A stretch of DNA of 64,000 nt, from positions 47,043-111,042 of the forward strand of contig NZ_VDMJ01000041.1 of NCBI RefSeq assembly GCF_006335115.1. Reading direction: 5' to 3'. A program made the translations under genes and the position numbers. Within the stretch, counting starts at the first letter, position 1. Every line of letters starts with the position of its first letter. The notes below the pieces were generated by a model. The model was not told where the DNA came from and made no database searches. It saw only the letters and a program-made list of their open reading frames with translations. Shown in pieces: positions 52,988 to 62,467 of the stretch. Source of the stretch: Streptomyces sp. NP160. Lineage in GTDB: Bacteria > Actinomycetota > Actinomycetes > Actinomycetales > Quadrisphaeraceae.

Positions 52988-53135
52988 TTCCACAAACCCG
53001 TCTGCACCGGGCGCTGTCCGCCTCTAACAACACCCGCTCCCGTCCTGCCCATCTCCACCTGACCCCTGGCGTTCAGACGGGTGATGAGAGGTCGGCTGAA
53101 CCCGCCCGCGCGTTGAGGGCAGTTAGCCTGCCGGT

Positions 53136-53630
53136 GTGCCCGCCACAGCCACGGCGCCTGCTCGGGTGCAGGCGCTCCTCGGCCGGCCGCGACGACGCGG
53201 CCACGTCGAGGTGTCCGGGCTGCCGGGCGCAGGCATCCTTCTGCTCGTGCTGGCTCTGCTGGTGCTGACCATGGCCAGTCCTCTGGACCGGGCCGGGCGC
53301 AGCGCCCACGCCGCACCGCAGCTGATCGCCTCGGGTGTGGCCGCTCACACCCACGCGAACTTGGCCACCCTCGCTCAAGCCCCCCATGCCTCGGCCTCCA
53401 CGGCACCGAGCTCGACGTCAACGTCGGCCCAGGACGTTCCAGCGACCCCGGCCCTGGGACAGGACGCCCCCTCGGGGCACAACGGTGACCACCACCACCA
53501 CCACGTCGACTTGGATCCCGTCGGCGCCGGTGCTCTGCACTCGGCTGGCGCTGCAGCCTTCGCTCTGACTCCCGCCCGGCACCTCTCGGTCCTGTTGGTT
53601 GCAGCCGTCACCTTGACCTACCCCGACTGA
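53136..53630 (+). CDS. Small membrane protein with His cluster, DUF6153-like
   Basis: 164 residues from GTG 53136. One membrane helix (GILLLVLALLVLTMASPL) near residue 35 and a second hydrophobic end segment flank an outer loop rich in Ala/Ser/Thr with the cluster GHNGDHHHHHVDLD. The plan matches the protein at 39164, which also has a CsoR box upstream. It is divergent from copZ, 149 bases beyond the CsoR box pair. A role in outer-face copper binding is inferred. Confidence 0.6.
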   Translation: MPATATAPARVQALLGRPRRRGHVEVSGLPGAGILLLVLALLVLTMASPLDRAGRSAHAAPQLIASGVAAHTHANLATLAQAPHASASTAPSSTSTSAQDVPATPALGQDAPSGHNGDHHHHHVDLDPVGAGALHSAGAAAFALTPARHLSVLLVAAVTLTYPD

Positions 53631-53879
53631 GCCTTCGGGCAGCGCTTCGCCCAGCAGGCTTTTGCGTGCCTGCCGCCACACCGCCATCGCGATCCCCACG
53701 GGGCGCTGAGTGCGGCTGTGACCTCGGGCGACTGCCGCTGCTCCCGCCCCGGCCCACACCCGGCGCCCCGCCCCCAGGCGACTGCGCATGCAGCGCCTGA
53801 TGGAGCACACGGACGCCCTGCGTCGCGCCGCCGCGGGCTGCCCGGCTCATTCGACGACCCCACGCACCAGAGGTGACCC

Positions 53880-54863
53880 ATGCCCTCCCACCAGCACAAC
53901 GACCCCGGCCACCCCCGCTTCACCCCCCGGCCCCATGCGCGCGCGGGCAGAGCCCCCGGGTACAGCCCTGGACACCTCGACAGCGCAGATGGTCCGATGC
54001 GACTCAGCGGTGCTGGAGTGCGCGAGCGTCTGCGCGCCGCGACCTGGTCTGCGGCCGACACCGCGCACCTCATGAACATCCGCGAGATGACGCCTGCCGA
54101 CCTGCCGCGCACCGCGTTCTGGCACCGCAAGGCTCTGCCACAGGCCTTCTTCACCCGGCTCGGTCCTCGCTTCTTGAGGCGCTGGCAGCACACCTACCTG
54201 GACTCCCCCCACGCCATCGCGCTGATGGCTGAGCGCACCGACGTCCTGCCGCCGCAGCCGGTGGCCTTCCTCCTCGCGGCCACTGACGCCCAGGCTCACC
54301 AGGCCCACGTCCTGCGCCACCACCGACTGCCGCTGACGGCCCTCGGCCTGGGCGCCCTGCTGGTCCGCCCGGCGGTGCTCGTGCGCTTCCTGCGCACCCG
54401 CGCCGGTCGCTACATCCAGCGCATGACCCACCTCCCCACCACCGGCGGGCTCGCTCGCCAGGCCAGCCCCATGGCCGCCGACGCTGCTCGTGGGTGCCCG
54501 ACCCCCTCGTCCACCTCGTCCGCCTCGTCCACGGACTCCTCGCCGGCCGAGCGGGCCCGCGTGGCCGCGGTCGTCGCACTGGTCGTTGACGTCGAGGTCC
54601 GCCGAAGCGGCGTAGGACGAGCGCTCCTCGACGCCTTCACCACCCGGGCTGCCCAGGCCGGGGCCGACAGGGCCGAGCTGGTGACCGCATGGGCATCAGA
54701 CGCTGAGGTCTTCTACGACGAGTGCGGCTGGTCGAGGTCCACCATGCGCCCCAACCGCGATGGCAGCTTCGTCACCCCCTTCCACCTCGCGCTGGGCGCT
54801 GAGGTGTCCGCGCCCGAGTGCGCGCGGCACGCCGCCGATCCCGTAGCTGAGTCCAGCGACTGA
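53880..54863 (+). CDS. GNAT-family N-acetyltransferase
   Basis: 327 residues, long for the family; the real domain probably starts near MNIREMTPADLP (residue 65), and ATG 54072 is an alternative start. The acetyl-CoA motif is VEVRRSGVGRALLDAF near residue 240, followed by the FYDECGW segment common to the end of GNAT domains. A basic helical stretch and a Ser-rich insert lie between the halves of the domain. Substrate unknown. Confidence 0.75.
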   Translation: MPSHQHNDPGHPRFTPRPHARAGRAPGYSPGHLDSADGPMRLSGAGVRERLRAATWSAADTAHLMNIREMTPADLPRTAFWHRKALPQAFFTRLGPRFLRRWQHTYLDSPHAIALMAERTDVLPPQPVAFLLAATDAQAHQAHVLRHHRLPLTALGLGALLVRPAVLVRFLRTRAGRYIQRMTHLPTTGGLARQASPMAADAARGCPTPSSTSSASSTDSSPAERARVAAVVALVVDVEVRRSGVGRALLDAFTTRAAQAGADRAELVTAWASDAEVFYDECGWSRSTMRPNRDGSFVTPFHLALGAEVSAPECARHAADPVAESSD

Positions 54864-55041
54864 CGCCGCGCGGGGCTGTAGCGACGTCACCGCTCACAGG
54901 CGCCACGTCCTGCCTCGCCCGTACTCGCTGACCTGCGCGCTCCCCTCGAACGCGCGGCACCTCGCGTCGCCACGACCTGCGTTGAGTACACCCTCCTCAG
55001 CGGTCCTGGCGGCCCTCGCTCAACGACCTTGGAGGATCGTC

Positions 55042-56238
55042 GTGACCCAGATCGCTGTCCCCGTCCTCAGTGCCCGGCCACCTGCGCGCCGCCCGGGCTT
55101 TCGCCCTGACGTCGAGGGCCTGCGCGCGCTGGCCCTCGGGCTGGTGCTGCTGTACCAGGCCGGAGTGCCCGGCACCGCAGGAGGACGCCTGGGCGTCGAT
55201 GTCTTCTTCGTCATCTCCGGCTTCCTCATCACTGGGCTGCTGGTGCGCGAGGTGGAGACCACAGGCCGCATCGACCTACCTCGCTTCTACGCCCGCCGAG
55301 CCCGGCGCATCCTGCCCAGCGCAGTCAGCGTCAGCATCGCCGTTCTGCTCATCGTCGCCGTGGTCGCCCCGGCGACCGTGGCGCGCGTCGGCATCGACGC
55401 GGTCGCTGCAAGCCTGCAGGTCGCGAACTGGCGCTACGTCGTCGCCGACCTGTCCGGCCTCAACCCGGTCGGCGTCGGTAGTCCTCTGCTGCACTACTGG
55501 TCCCTGGCGGTGGAGGAGCAGTTCTACCTCGCCTGGCCACCCCTGGTGGTCCTGACGGCGTGGCTGGCGCGCAGGCGCCAGCGGTCGCTGCGCAGGTGGC
55601 TGGCTGCTGTCGCCGGCGGACTGGCCCTGCTCTCCTTGGGCGCCTCGGTCTTCCTGACGCCCCTGTCCGGCACGGTGGCCTACCTCTCGACCCCCACGCG
55701 CGCCTGGCAGCTGGCCGCCGGTGCACTGCTGGCGCTGGCGGTCCCGGCTCTGCTGGCGTTGGCGGGCAAGGCGTGGTGGCCCGCTGCTGCAGCTGGCTCC
55801 GCTGTTCTGGGGCTGGCGATGGTCTTGACCAGCGCTCACTGGACCGGCGCTGTGGACTACCCCGGTTCAGCCGCCCTGGTCCCCACGCTGGGCACCGTCG
55901 TCCTGATCGCCAGCGGCGTAGGTGCCCCAGGAGTGGTGCAGCGCCTGCTCTCGTGGGCGCCGGTGCAGGCCGCGGGACGCCTGTCTTACGTCTGGTACCT
56001 CTGGCACCTTCCGGTGATCTACGTCGCTGAGGAGATGGGGGTGCAGTCGTGGTTGGTCCTGTTGGGCGCAGAGGTCTTCCTCGGAGGCGCCTTGGCCTGG
56101 CTGACGGCTGTGCTCATCGAACGCCCTTGCCGTTTCGCGCCGAGATGGGCGGCCAACTCGAGCCGAGGGCTGATTCTTGGTGCTGGACTGACGGCACTAG
56201 GCGTGCTCGCGGGCATAAGCGCTGTCATCTTGAGCTGA
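55042..56238 (+). CDS. Membrane acyltransferase, OafA/type-3 family (copy 2)
   Basis: 398 residues from GTG 55042, which follows GGAGGA; an upstream TTG is open but lacks a site. FRPDVEGLRALALGLVLLYQ, DVFFVISGFLITGLL and WSLAVEEQFYLAWP match copy 1 at 12407-13603 almost word for word, and both are 398 residues long. About ten membrane segments. It probably acylates an outer glycan. Two close copies 40 kb apart on one replicon suggest duplication. Confidence 0.87.
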   Translation: MTQIAVPVLSARPPARRPGFRPDVEGLRALALGLVLLYQAGVPGTAGGRLGVDVFFVISGFLITGLLVREVETTGRIDLPRFYARRARRILPSAVSVSIAVLLIVAVVAPATVARVGIDAVAASLQVANWRYVVADLSGLNPVGVGSPLLHYWSLAVEEQFYLAWPPLVVLTAWLARRRQRSLRRWLAAVAGGLALLSLGASVFLTPLSGTVAYLSTPTRAWQLAAGALLALAVPALLALAGKAWWPAAAAGSAVLGLAMVLTSAHWTGAVDYPGSAALVPTLGTVVLIASGVGAPGVVQRLLSWAPVQAAGRLSYVWYLWHLPVIYVAEEMGVQSWLVLLGAEVFLGGALAWLTAVLIERPCRFAPRWAANSSRGLILGAGLTALGVLAGISAVILS

Positions 56239-56447
56239 TCGGCGTTCGGGTAGCGATCCCATCTGCGACAGGCCGGCGCCCTAGGCGTCTCGGAGGCACG
56301 AGGTGCGCCAAGGCGGACGGTCAACGGTGGGCTGGGACCAGGGGCCTCGTGCGGGAGCCTGCTGGCTCGGTGGTGCCCGCGGCGGGGCACCGGTCATCCT
56401 CGACCTGCTCCCCCCTCCGGGCTGCTCTGCTGCTCCTGGGGTCAGCG

Positions 56448-56512
56448 GCAGCGCTCCTCGGCAGCGCTCCTCGGCAGCGCTCCTCGGCAGCGCTCCTCGG
56501 CAGCGCTCCTCG
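56448..56512. repeat. Five tandem copies of a 13-bp unit
   Basis: The unit GCAGCGCTCCTCG repeats five times without change and contains the palindrome AGCGCT. It lies after the acyltransferase gene in a region with no strong gene. Expansion by slippage is likely; a protein-binding role is possible. Confidence 0.7.
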
Positions 56513-56770
56513 ATAGCTGGGTCTCGTGGTGGGCTTCGCTGGGGCGGAGGCGCTGCCGCGAGGGGTGTGCAGCAGCTGCGACGGGTGCCGGCGCCGGCGG
56601 TGGGGAGCTGCCGGGTGTGGGCTGGTGAGCGAGTGGATGGTGCGCGCTCGTCAGGCGTCGACGGCGGGCCTCGATGGCCCGCTGGCGGCGATCGGCGCGC
56701 CGCCCGGCGGGGGGCGGGCGGCCGGGGTCTGGCGCGGACTGCTGCGAAGGGGCGCGGGTGGGCATCGGGC

Positions 56771-57136
56771 TCACCAGTCGAGGTCGTCGGGGGCGGGGTG
56801 GTGCTCCATGACGGCGAGCACTCGGCCCCAGCGCTCGGCGGTGGCGTGGGTCTCGGCGGCGTCGTCGTACCCCGATCGCCATGTGTGGGTGAGGTCCTCA
56901 GCGCCCACGTCGAGGGCGGTGTCGGGGTTGAGGCGCAGCGCTGCCAGTGCGGCGAGGTAGGTTGGGCAGTCGGCTGGATCGGCGCAGTGGGTGGCCTCGG
57001 GGGTTCAGGCGGCGCGACCGGCGTCGGCCATGTCCCAGCGCAGCGCGCGCCGCTCCCACAGGGCCGGGTGGTACTCCTCGGGCTGGTTGGGCTGGTCGGG
57101 CTGGGTGTGGGGGTCGGCGCTGCGGTGTTGGCTCAT
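56771..57136 (-). pseudogene. Small gene split by an in-frame TGA
   Basis: ATG 57136, after AGGAGAG, starts MSQHRSADPHTQPDQPNQPE and continues EEYHPALWERRALRWDMADAGRAA to a TGA at 57005-57007. The same frame then continues for another 77 codons (TPEATHCADPADCPTYLAAL ... HHPAPDDLDW) to a second TGA at 56771. Composition stays protein-like on both sides. Either one 121-codon gene was broken by a nonsense change, or a 43-residue protein is followed by an independently started one. No family recognised. A further frame beginning 56765 may follow in the same operon. Confidence 0.5.
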
Positions 57137-57261
57137 CGGGCTCTCCTGGGGCTGCGGCGCTGCGCGTGCGGGGAGCGCGCGCGGGCTGACAGGGGGCGGT
57201 GGGGTCGGCGGCCCCTGCGGGCTCCGGCGGCCGCCGTGGTGGCGGCCGCCGGAGGTGGTGC

Positions 57262-58191
57262 TCAGAAGGTCAGGTCGACCGCGTTGCCCAGCAGGTGCTC
57301 CCGGCTGTCCATGGGCGGCAGGTGCAGGGCGACGGCCTGGGTGATGAGGCGCCCCAGGGAGTTGTGCTCGGGCAGACGGGCCAGGGCCGCCTCGGTGAGC
57401 ACGGCGTTGCCCTGGAGCCAGGCGACCATGGCCAGGGCGGCGTGGATGCCCTCGTGCTCGGGGTGGGCGCGCTGGACCAGGTGGACCAGCATGGCCAGGG
57501 GCACGTGGCCGGTGATGGTGGAGGCGATCAGCCTGTCCCGGGTCTCGATGTTCTGAGCACTGACCAGAAGGTCAGCGACCTCCTGCTCGTCCAGCACGGT
57601 GCCGGGGCGGGCGGTGAAGCGGGCGGCGACGGCGAGCCAACGGGGGTGGCTGGCGGGGCGGGCTCGCTCCAGTGCCAGGCAGTAGACGGGGGTACCGGTG
57701 AGGCTGTCGGCGACGGCCTGGCGGGTGGGCAGGACTGCCAGACCGGCGCCGATGAGGGCGGCGGCGACGGGTGAGTCGGTGGGCAGGGGCCGCTCGGTGT
57801 CGCAGCATCCATGGTCGCAGCCGGTCTGGCGGATCTGGCGGTGGTGGATGGTGGCGACCTCGGCGGGCAGGTCGGCTGCCAGTAGCGCCAGGCCGAGGGG
57901 CTCGGCGAGGGCGGCGGCGTCGTCGTGAGTGTGCTGGTCGCTCCAGACCAGCAAGCAGACCGCGTGGGCGCGGTCCTGGTGCATGGCGTCGATGAGGACG
58001 TCGGTGGCCTCGGGGTGGGTGGTGGCGTCGTCGAGGTCGAGGCGGGCGATGAGGCCGCTGCGGCGGCGGGGCCCGCGCAGGCTGATCAGGGTGATGGACT
58101 CGCTCGGCCAGAAGCCGAGGGTGTGGGCTGCCAGCAGGGCGAGGTCGCCCGGGTGGGTGACCTGGATGACCTGGGCGGAGTTATCGTCCAT
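57262..58191 (-). CDS. DUF4192 family protein
   Basis: 309 residues from ATG 58191 after AAGGGAG. The start region (VTHPGDLALLAAHTLGFWPSE then SITLISLRGP) is the DUF4192 signature, and the C-terminal LLVSAQNIETRDRL and HEGIHAALAMVAWLQGNAVL segments also fit. DUF4192 proteins are common in actinobacteria and on their plasmids; function unknown. A Cys/His cluster (GCDHGCCDTE) sits near residue 125. Confidence 0.87.
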   Translation of the reverse strand: MDDNSAQVIQVTHPGDLALLAAHTLGFWPSESITLISLRGPRRRSGLIARLDLDDATTHPEATDVLIDAMHQDRAHAVCLLVWSDQHTHDDAAALAEPLGLALLAADLPAEVATIHHRQIRQTGCDHGCCDTERPLPTDSPVAAALIGAGLAVLPTRQAVADSLTGTPVYCLALERARPASHPRWLAVAARFTARPGTVLDEQEVADLLVSAQNIETRDRLIASTITGHVPLAMLVHLVQRAHPEHEGIHAALAMVAWLQGNAVLTEAALARLPEHNSLGRLITQAVALHLPPMDSREHLLGNAVDLTF

Positions 58192-58793
58192 GGTAATTCT
58201 CCCTTGGTGGGCGGGGCGCCTTGGTGGCTTCCCCGGTGCTTTTATTCTAGCGCATTGCTGGTCGATGTCATCACAGGTCAGGACCACTTTGTGCCAATTT
58301 CAGGGCGCCTGCCAGCAGTCGGCCGACTTTTTGTGGTGATGTTTCTCGTCGGCGGCTTGCGGGCGGCGTGGGGCGTTTGTGGGTGCGTTCTGCTGGGCTG
58401 TGGGCGGCTTTCGAGTGGTGGGTGGTGTGGGTGCCAGCCGCTGTGTGGGTCTGTGGCGGGCTGGGACCGGGAGCCCCGTGGGCCAGCCAGGCGGGCTCGG
58501 TGGTGTCCGTGGCGGGTCGACCTCGCTCCCTCGCGACTGCTCCCCGCCTCAGGGCCTGTTCTTCGGTGAGGAACCACGGAAGCTGCAGCGCCTCGCCCAG
58601 GTCGGGACGCGCCCCGGGCCTCGCGTCGCGGTGCCCTCGCGGCGGGGCGAGCAGTGCTGGTTGAGGTGCACCGACAGCCTCGGACCAGGGGCTGTAGGGA
58701 ACCTCGCGGTCATGGGTGGCTCACGACGTTTGAGACTCCCGCGAGGTGCTGGAGCAGGCCCTGCCCGGCTCTAGGTCTGACTCAGAGTCAGGG
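58192..58793. other. Non-coding stretch
   Basis: Upstream of the DUF4192 gene an AT-richer patch (GCTTTTATTCTAGC around 58237-58250) may hold its promoter. No supported gene lies in the rest. Confidence 0.35.
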
Positions 58794-59245
58794 TTAGGCA
58801 GCGTCCTCGCGCAGCTGGAACCACACCGCCTTGCCGGCCTGGCCCGGCTCGACGCCCCACTGCGAGGACAGCAGGTCCACCAGGGCCATCCCCCGCCCGC
58901 GGTGGACTCCAGGTCGACCTTGCGCACGACGGGAGCACCGGGGGCTGCGTCGCTGACGCGCACGTGCATCCCCTCCGTCCCGCGGCACTCCAACTCGGTG
59001 GTGATCGGGGGTGAGCCGTGGCGCACGGCGTTGGTGACGATCTCGCTGAGCAGCAACCGTGCGCGTTGGAGCACGCGGATGCTGTGGGCGGGGCAGTGCG
59101 CCTGGTCCAGGAAGGCCCGAGCCCTGCGGGAGGCGGCGGCGTCCATGGGCAGCGTCAAGGACACCGACGGGGTCAGGTCACACACCGGGTGTTCGTACCT
59201 GGCAGCACGGAGGCTCGCTGGCTGGAGTCGGTCTGCCTTCGCCAA
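58794..59245 (-). pseudogene. RsbW-like ATP-binding (HATPase) protein with a frameshift
   Basis: The frame from 59245 gives the N-box region of an anti-sigma-type HATPase (LLLSEIVTNAVRHGSPP) and reaches VDLESTAGGG. There it leaves the expected frame; the next frame continues RGMALVDLLSSQWGVEPGQ to AVWFQLREDAA and stops at 58794. The switch falls at a G-rich run (CGGGCGGGGG on the minus strand, near 58895). Restored, it would be about 150 residues, the usual size. Proteins of this family bind ATP and phosphorylate or sequester partners. The break may be a sequencing error. Confidence 0.6.
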
Positions 59246-59272
59246 GTGTGATGGTGCTGGCGCCCGGTCAGG

Positions 59273-59929
59273 TCAGCGGTAGCGCAGGCGGGCGCCGACG
59301 GCTCGTGCTGCTCGGCCGGCGATGTGGAAGTGGTAGCCGGGCGCGAGGGCAGTGCGGAGCAGGGCCGTGACGGGGTCCTCGGTGCCGGCAGTCGGCGCGG
59401 GCGGCAGCTGCGCCCGGGCGTGGGTGAGGTCTGCGGCGTTGCGGTAGGTCCAGACGGTGAGGGGCTGGGTGTCGGTGGCCAGGGCGCGCAGATGGGTGGT
59501 GAGCGCTTCGACGTCGTGCTCGGCGCGCTGGGCCAGGGCGAGGGTCCGGTCGCGCATGGTCTCGTTGATCATCTGCCAGCCGTCTTCGGCGCGCTGGATG
59601 CGGCGGGCGCCGACGCTGATTGCGGCGGCCAGTCCGTCGTAGGCCAGACCGGTGGCCTCTCGGGCACTGCGCAGCTCGGCGGGGGTCATGATGTCGAGGC
59701 AGTCGGCGACGTAGCTGGTGATCTCGCGGGCGAGGTCGTCGGGGACGACGCCTCGAAGGCCAGCGGCCTCAAGGGCAAGGATCTTGTCGGCAGGAACGTC
59801 GAGGAGCTCGGCCAGGGTGGGTGCGCTGCAGGCGAGGTAGTCCCGTGCGGCGGTGATGGTGTCGCCGGTCATGGGGCGCGCCTGGACGGCGGCCAGAACT
59901 GTGCGGTCGGTGAGTCGATCGGTGGGCAT
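59273..59929 (-). CDS. XRE-type HTH protein
   Basis: 218 residues from ATG 59929, after GAGG. Two DNA-binding-like parts are seen: an N-terminal helical segment (TLAELLDVPADKILALE) and an HTH near residue 95 (MTPAELRSAREATGLAYDGLAAAI, then RRIQRAEDG). The C-terminal part (LTVWTYRNAADLTHA) is unfamiliar. It probably regulates plasmid genes nearby. Confidence 0.65.
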   Translation of the reverse strand: MPTDRLTDRTVLAAVQARPMTGDTITAARDYLACSAPTLAELLDVPADKILALEAAGLRGVVPDDLAREITSYVADCLDIMTPAELRSAREATGLAYDGLAAAISVGARRIQRAEDGWQMINETMRDRTLALAQRAEHDVEALTTHLRALATDTQPLTVWTYRNAADLTHARAQLPPAPTAGTEDPVTALLRTALAPGYHFHIAGRAARAVGARLRYR

Positions 59930-60627
59930 ACGGTCCTCGCGTCGTAGTGACTTCTCGGCGGCTCGTCGTCCGTGCTGATCAGGAAGCTTGACCTGGCCTG
60001 CCTGGGTGTGGCCGCTGCGAAGTGCAATCTTGCAGCGGCCGCTGACAGGCCCTCGATCTGCGAGCCCTTCATGGCGCACCGGGCTTAGTCGGCGCCTCGG
60101 CTGCACGACGCCACTCGTCGTCGTGCTCGGCAGGCCGAGTTAAGACTCCCCCACCGATGCCGATGACTGAGCAACTAACGACTCACGCCGCCAGAGTGAT
60201 AGCGGAAGCCCGATGGTCAGACGTCTTCGCCGACCACCCCGGGCCCCTCTGACTCACCGTGACGACCCAGGACCAGACCGAGCACTAGGGGCCTCAGGTA
60301 GGGCGTGAGACTAGTGACCACTCTGGTCAAGATGCAGCCGTCGAACAACGGCCAACGACTGCGTACCGTCGTCTGGGGGCTGCATGTGGGGTCCTGCTGG
60401 GCGTTCATGCCGCTTGGTGCCGTCTCCGCGCAGCCCAGATGGGCACGAAGTGACCCCCGAGACGCCCGGCAGGGGCGGCTCGGGGGCGCGTACCCCTCGG
60501 GACAACGCGATGCAGGGCGCAAACAGCGCCGTTCGCTGTCTGCGGGACACCCCGTGGCCTCGTGCGGCGCTGCTGAGGCGTGCGGTGGGGTGGCCGACGG
60601 CATGTCCGGGTCACAGGCGCGGGAAAG
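59930..60627. other. Non-coding stretch with one strong hairpin
   Basis: GGCCGCTGC (60010-60018) pairs perfectly with GCAGCGGCC (60032-60040). No supported gene. Lying beside the replication-type gene, the stretch could hold part of the origin, but no iterons or AT-rich box were seen in it. Confidence 0.35.
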
Positions 60628-61893
60628 TCAGGCGGCCCGTTGAGAGGGCACGCGCGCTCTTGGTGGCCCAGCGAACAGCTGGGGCTGCTCGGGGCGGTAC
60701 AGGCCGCGCTCGACCCGCCATCCCCGCCGGGCGTCGAAGTCGACGCGCCACAGGGTGAACGCTTCGCGCTGGGCGGCGTGGCGGGCCTTGCGGCGCGCGA
60801 CGACGCCGGTGCTGCCCAGCTCGCCGGCGACGTCGTCCAGGTGCTCGGCGGCCGCCGCGGCGTCGGTCTCGAGCACGCGGCGCACACCGCGGTGGTCGAC
60901 CTCGACCAGCCCGGCCAGCGCCAGGGCGCGCACGTGCTTGGTCACGGTGCGCCGGTGCAGGCCCGACAGGGCCTGCAGCTGGGCCGCGGTGAGCCGCTGA
61001 GCACCGGTGGGGTCGAGCAGGTCGACCAGGCGCGCGGCGATGCGACCTAGCCCGCCATGGATGGAGTGGGAGAAGGCGTCGTGCGCGCGCACGCTGGTGC
61101 GTCCCAACGCGGCCGCCAGCGGCAGCACCGGCAGGTTCTCCAACACCGCGGCGACCTCCGGGGCGGGGGCGGGCAGGTCCTCGGGGCGCAGTAGCCGCCA
61201 GGTGGGCGCCAGCGTCCCCTGCGCGGGGCTGTCCTGGCGCACCCAGCCGGCCTTGGCCAGCCGCCGCAGGGCGTTGGTAACGGTGGTGGGGCTGACGTTG
61301 GCGTGCTCGGAGACCTGCCGGGTGGAGGCTGAAGGGGTCAGGGTGCAGGCCTCGCGGGCGATGGCCAGCAGCACCTGCAGTACGGCGCGGTCGCTGGGGC
61401 CGGAGGCCTTGCCCCACAGGTGTGGGTGAGCGCTGATGGTCAGGTCGATCTCGGCGAGCTCGGCCTGGACGGTGAAGTGGTCCCCGGTGGGGGGGCGCTC
61501 GGCCACGCGCGCGACCGCGTTACGCCACGTCGTGCTCAGGTGACGCTCGGCGTCCCCGGCCGAGCGCTGGCGCGAGCGGCCCTGGCGGATCTGGGTGGCT
61601 GCCCACGCGGCGATCTCCTCGCAGGCGCCCTCCAGCGCCAGGCGCCAGGTCTCCTCGTCCCAGCCGGCGTTGACCGCGGCCACCGCGGTGGCCATGACCG
61701 CCTCAGAGCGGCTGGCGTAGCGGTCCAGGCCGGTGCCGTCGCGCAGCAGCGCGGTCATCGGCTCCGAAAGCGCTCGGACGGTGACGGGGGTGGTGCGCTG
61801 GAGCACCGCGGTGCGCGGCGGCGCCGTGCTGACGGCGGCGTCGCTGGTCAGCGTGGTGGTGGCGGGGTGGCGCGGGGCCACCGGGCCGGTCAC
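60628..61893 (-). CDS. Winged-helix protein, putative plasmid replication protein
   Basis: 421 residues. Two winged-helix regions are visible: TRQVSEHANVSPTTVTNAL near residue 195, with RLAKAGWV following, and LQALSGLHRRTVTKHVRAL near residue 315 with ALAGLVEVDHRG. Tandem winged helices before a basic C-terminal tail (RKARHAAQREAFTLWRVDFD) resemble the DNA-binding part of actinobacterial plasmid replication proteins; no polymerase or helicase motif is present. It lies a few hundred bases from the partition genes, in keeping with a rep role, which remains an inference. Confidence 0.55.
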   Translation of the reverse strand: MTGPVAPRHPATTTLTSDAAVSTAPPRTAVLQRTTPVTVRALSEPMTALLRDGTGLDRYASRSEAVMATAVAAVNAGWDEETWRLALEGACEEIAAWAATQIRQGRSRQRSAGDAERHLSTTWRNAVARVAERPPTGDHFTVQAELAEIDLTISAHPHLWGKASGPSDRAVLQVLLAIAREACTLTPSASTRQVSEHANVSPTTVTNALRRLAKAGWVRQDSPAQGTLAPTWRLLRPEDLPAPAPEVAAVLENLPVLPLAAALGRTSVRAHDAFSHSIHGGLGRIAARLVDLLDPTGAQRLTAAQLQALSGLHRRTVTKHVRALALAGLVEVDHRGVRRVLETDAAAAAEHLDDVAGELGSTGVVARRKARHAAQREAFTLWRVDFDARRGWRVERGLYRPEQPQLFAGPPRARVPSQRAA

Positions 61894-62118
61894 CGCGTCA
61901 TGCGGCGCCGGCCTTGCGCATGCGTCTGTTGGGTGAACGTCTCAGGGCGCGCGAAAATCTTGGCGCGTAGGACGTGACCCAACCCCGATGGGGAGGTAAT
62001 GTCTCCTCCAGTTACTCAGTTGACGAAGCCCTGCACCCAGATCAGGCGGCCAAACTTGAACTTGGGGTGTGGGGCTTCGTTGTGTCCGGAGCCGGTCAGT
62101 CGACTGGTCCGGGTAGGG
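61894..62118. other. Non-coding gap
   Basis: Nothing convincing is encoded. A weak A/T-richer patch near 61998-62020 may hold the promoter for the winged-helix gene. Confidence 0.3.
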
Positions 62119-62361
62119 CTACGCCGCGGACGGGTCCGTGGCGCTGGGTTCGCCGACCTCGCGCGACCGTCGGTCGCGTTCGATCAGGTCCTCCAGGTAG
62201 AGGCTGAGCGAGACGCCCAGCTCCTGTGCTCGTTCGTTCGCTGTCCGCCGGGTGACCTCTGGCACTCGCGTGGCGAAAGGCACCAGAGGCTGGACCTTCT
62301 GCTTCCGCGGGGCGCGGCCGGCTACGGCGGGCATGGGGATGACCCTGGCGTAGGGATGCAT
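62119..62361 (-). CDS. Small ribbon-helix-helix type protein
   Basis: About 80 residues from ATG 62361, which follows GAAGGGG; GTG 62397 would add 12 residues. A basic start (GRAPRKQKVQPLVPFATRVP) leads to a CopG/Arc-like helix pair (NERAQELGVSLSLYLEDLIE). Such proteins control plasmid copy number, partition or toxin operons. It lies between the rep-type and par genes. Confidence 0.65.
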   Translation of the reverse strand: MHPYARVIPMPAVAGRAPRKQKVQPLVPFATRVPEVTRRTANERAQELGVSLSLYLEDLIERDRRSREVGEPSATDPSAA

Positions 62362-62467
62362 GCAAAGCAACCCCTTCACGCAAAGTTGTTGGGTCACCCG
62401 ATCGGGTGCTGGGGTTGACCCTGGCCCCGAGGTGCTCGCTCGGGCCAGGGTCCGCTGACTCGGCGTC

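Noticed and set aside
56442..56765. Minus-strand frame of 107 codons starting at ATG 56765
   Set aside because: It may follow the split gene in an operon, but it is Pro/Arg/Ala-rich and ends in the 13-bp repeats; not enough for a gene call.
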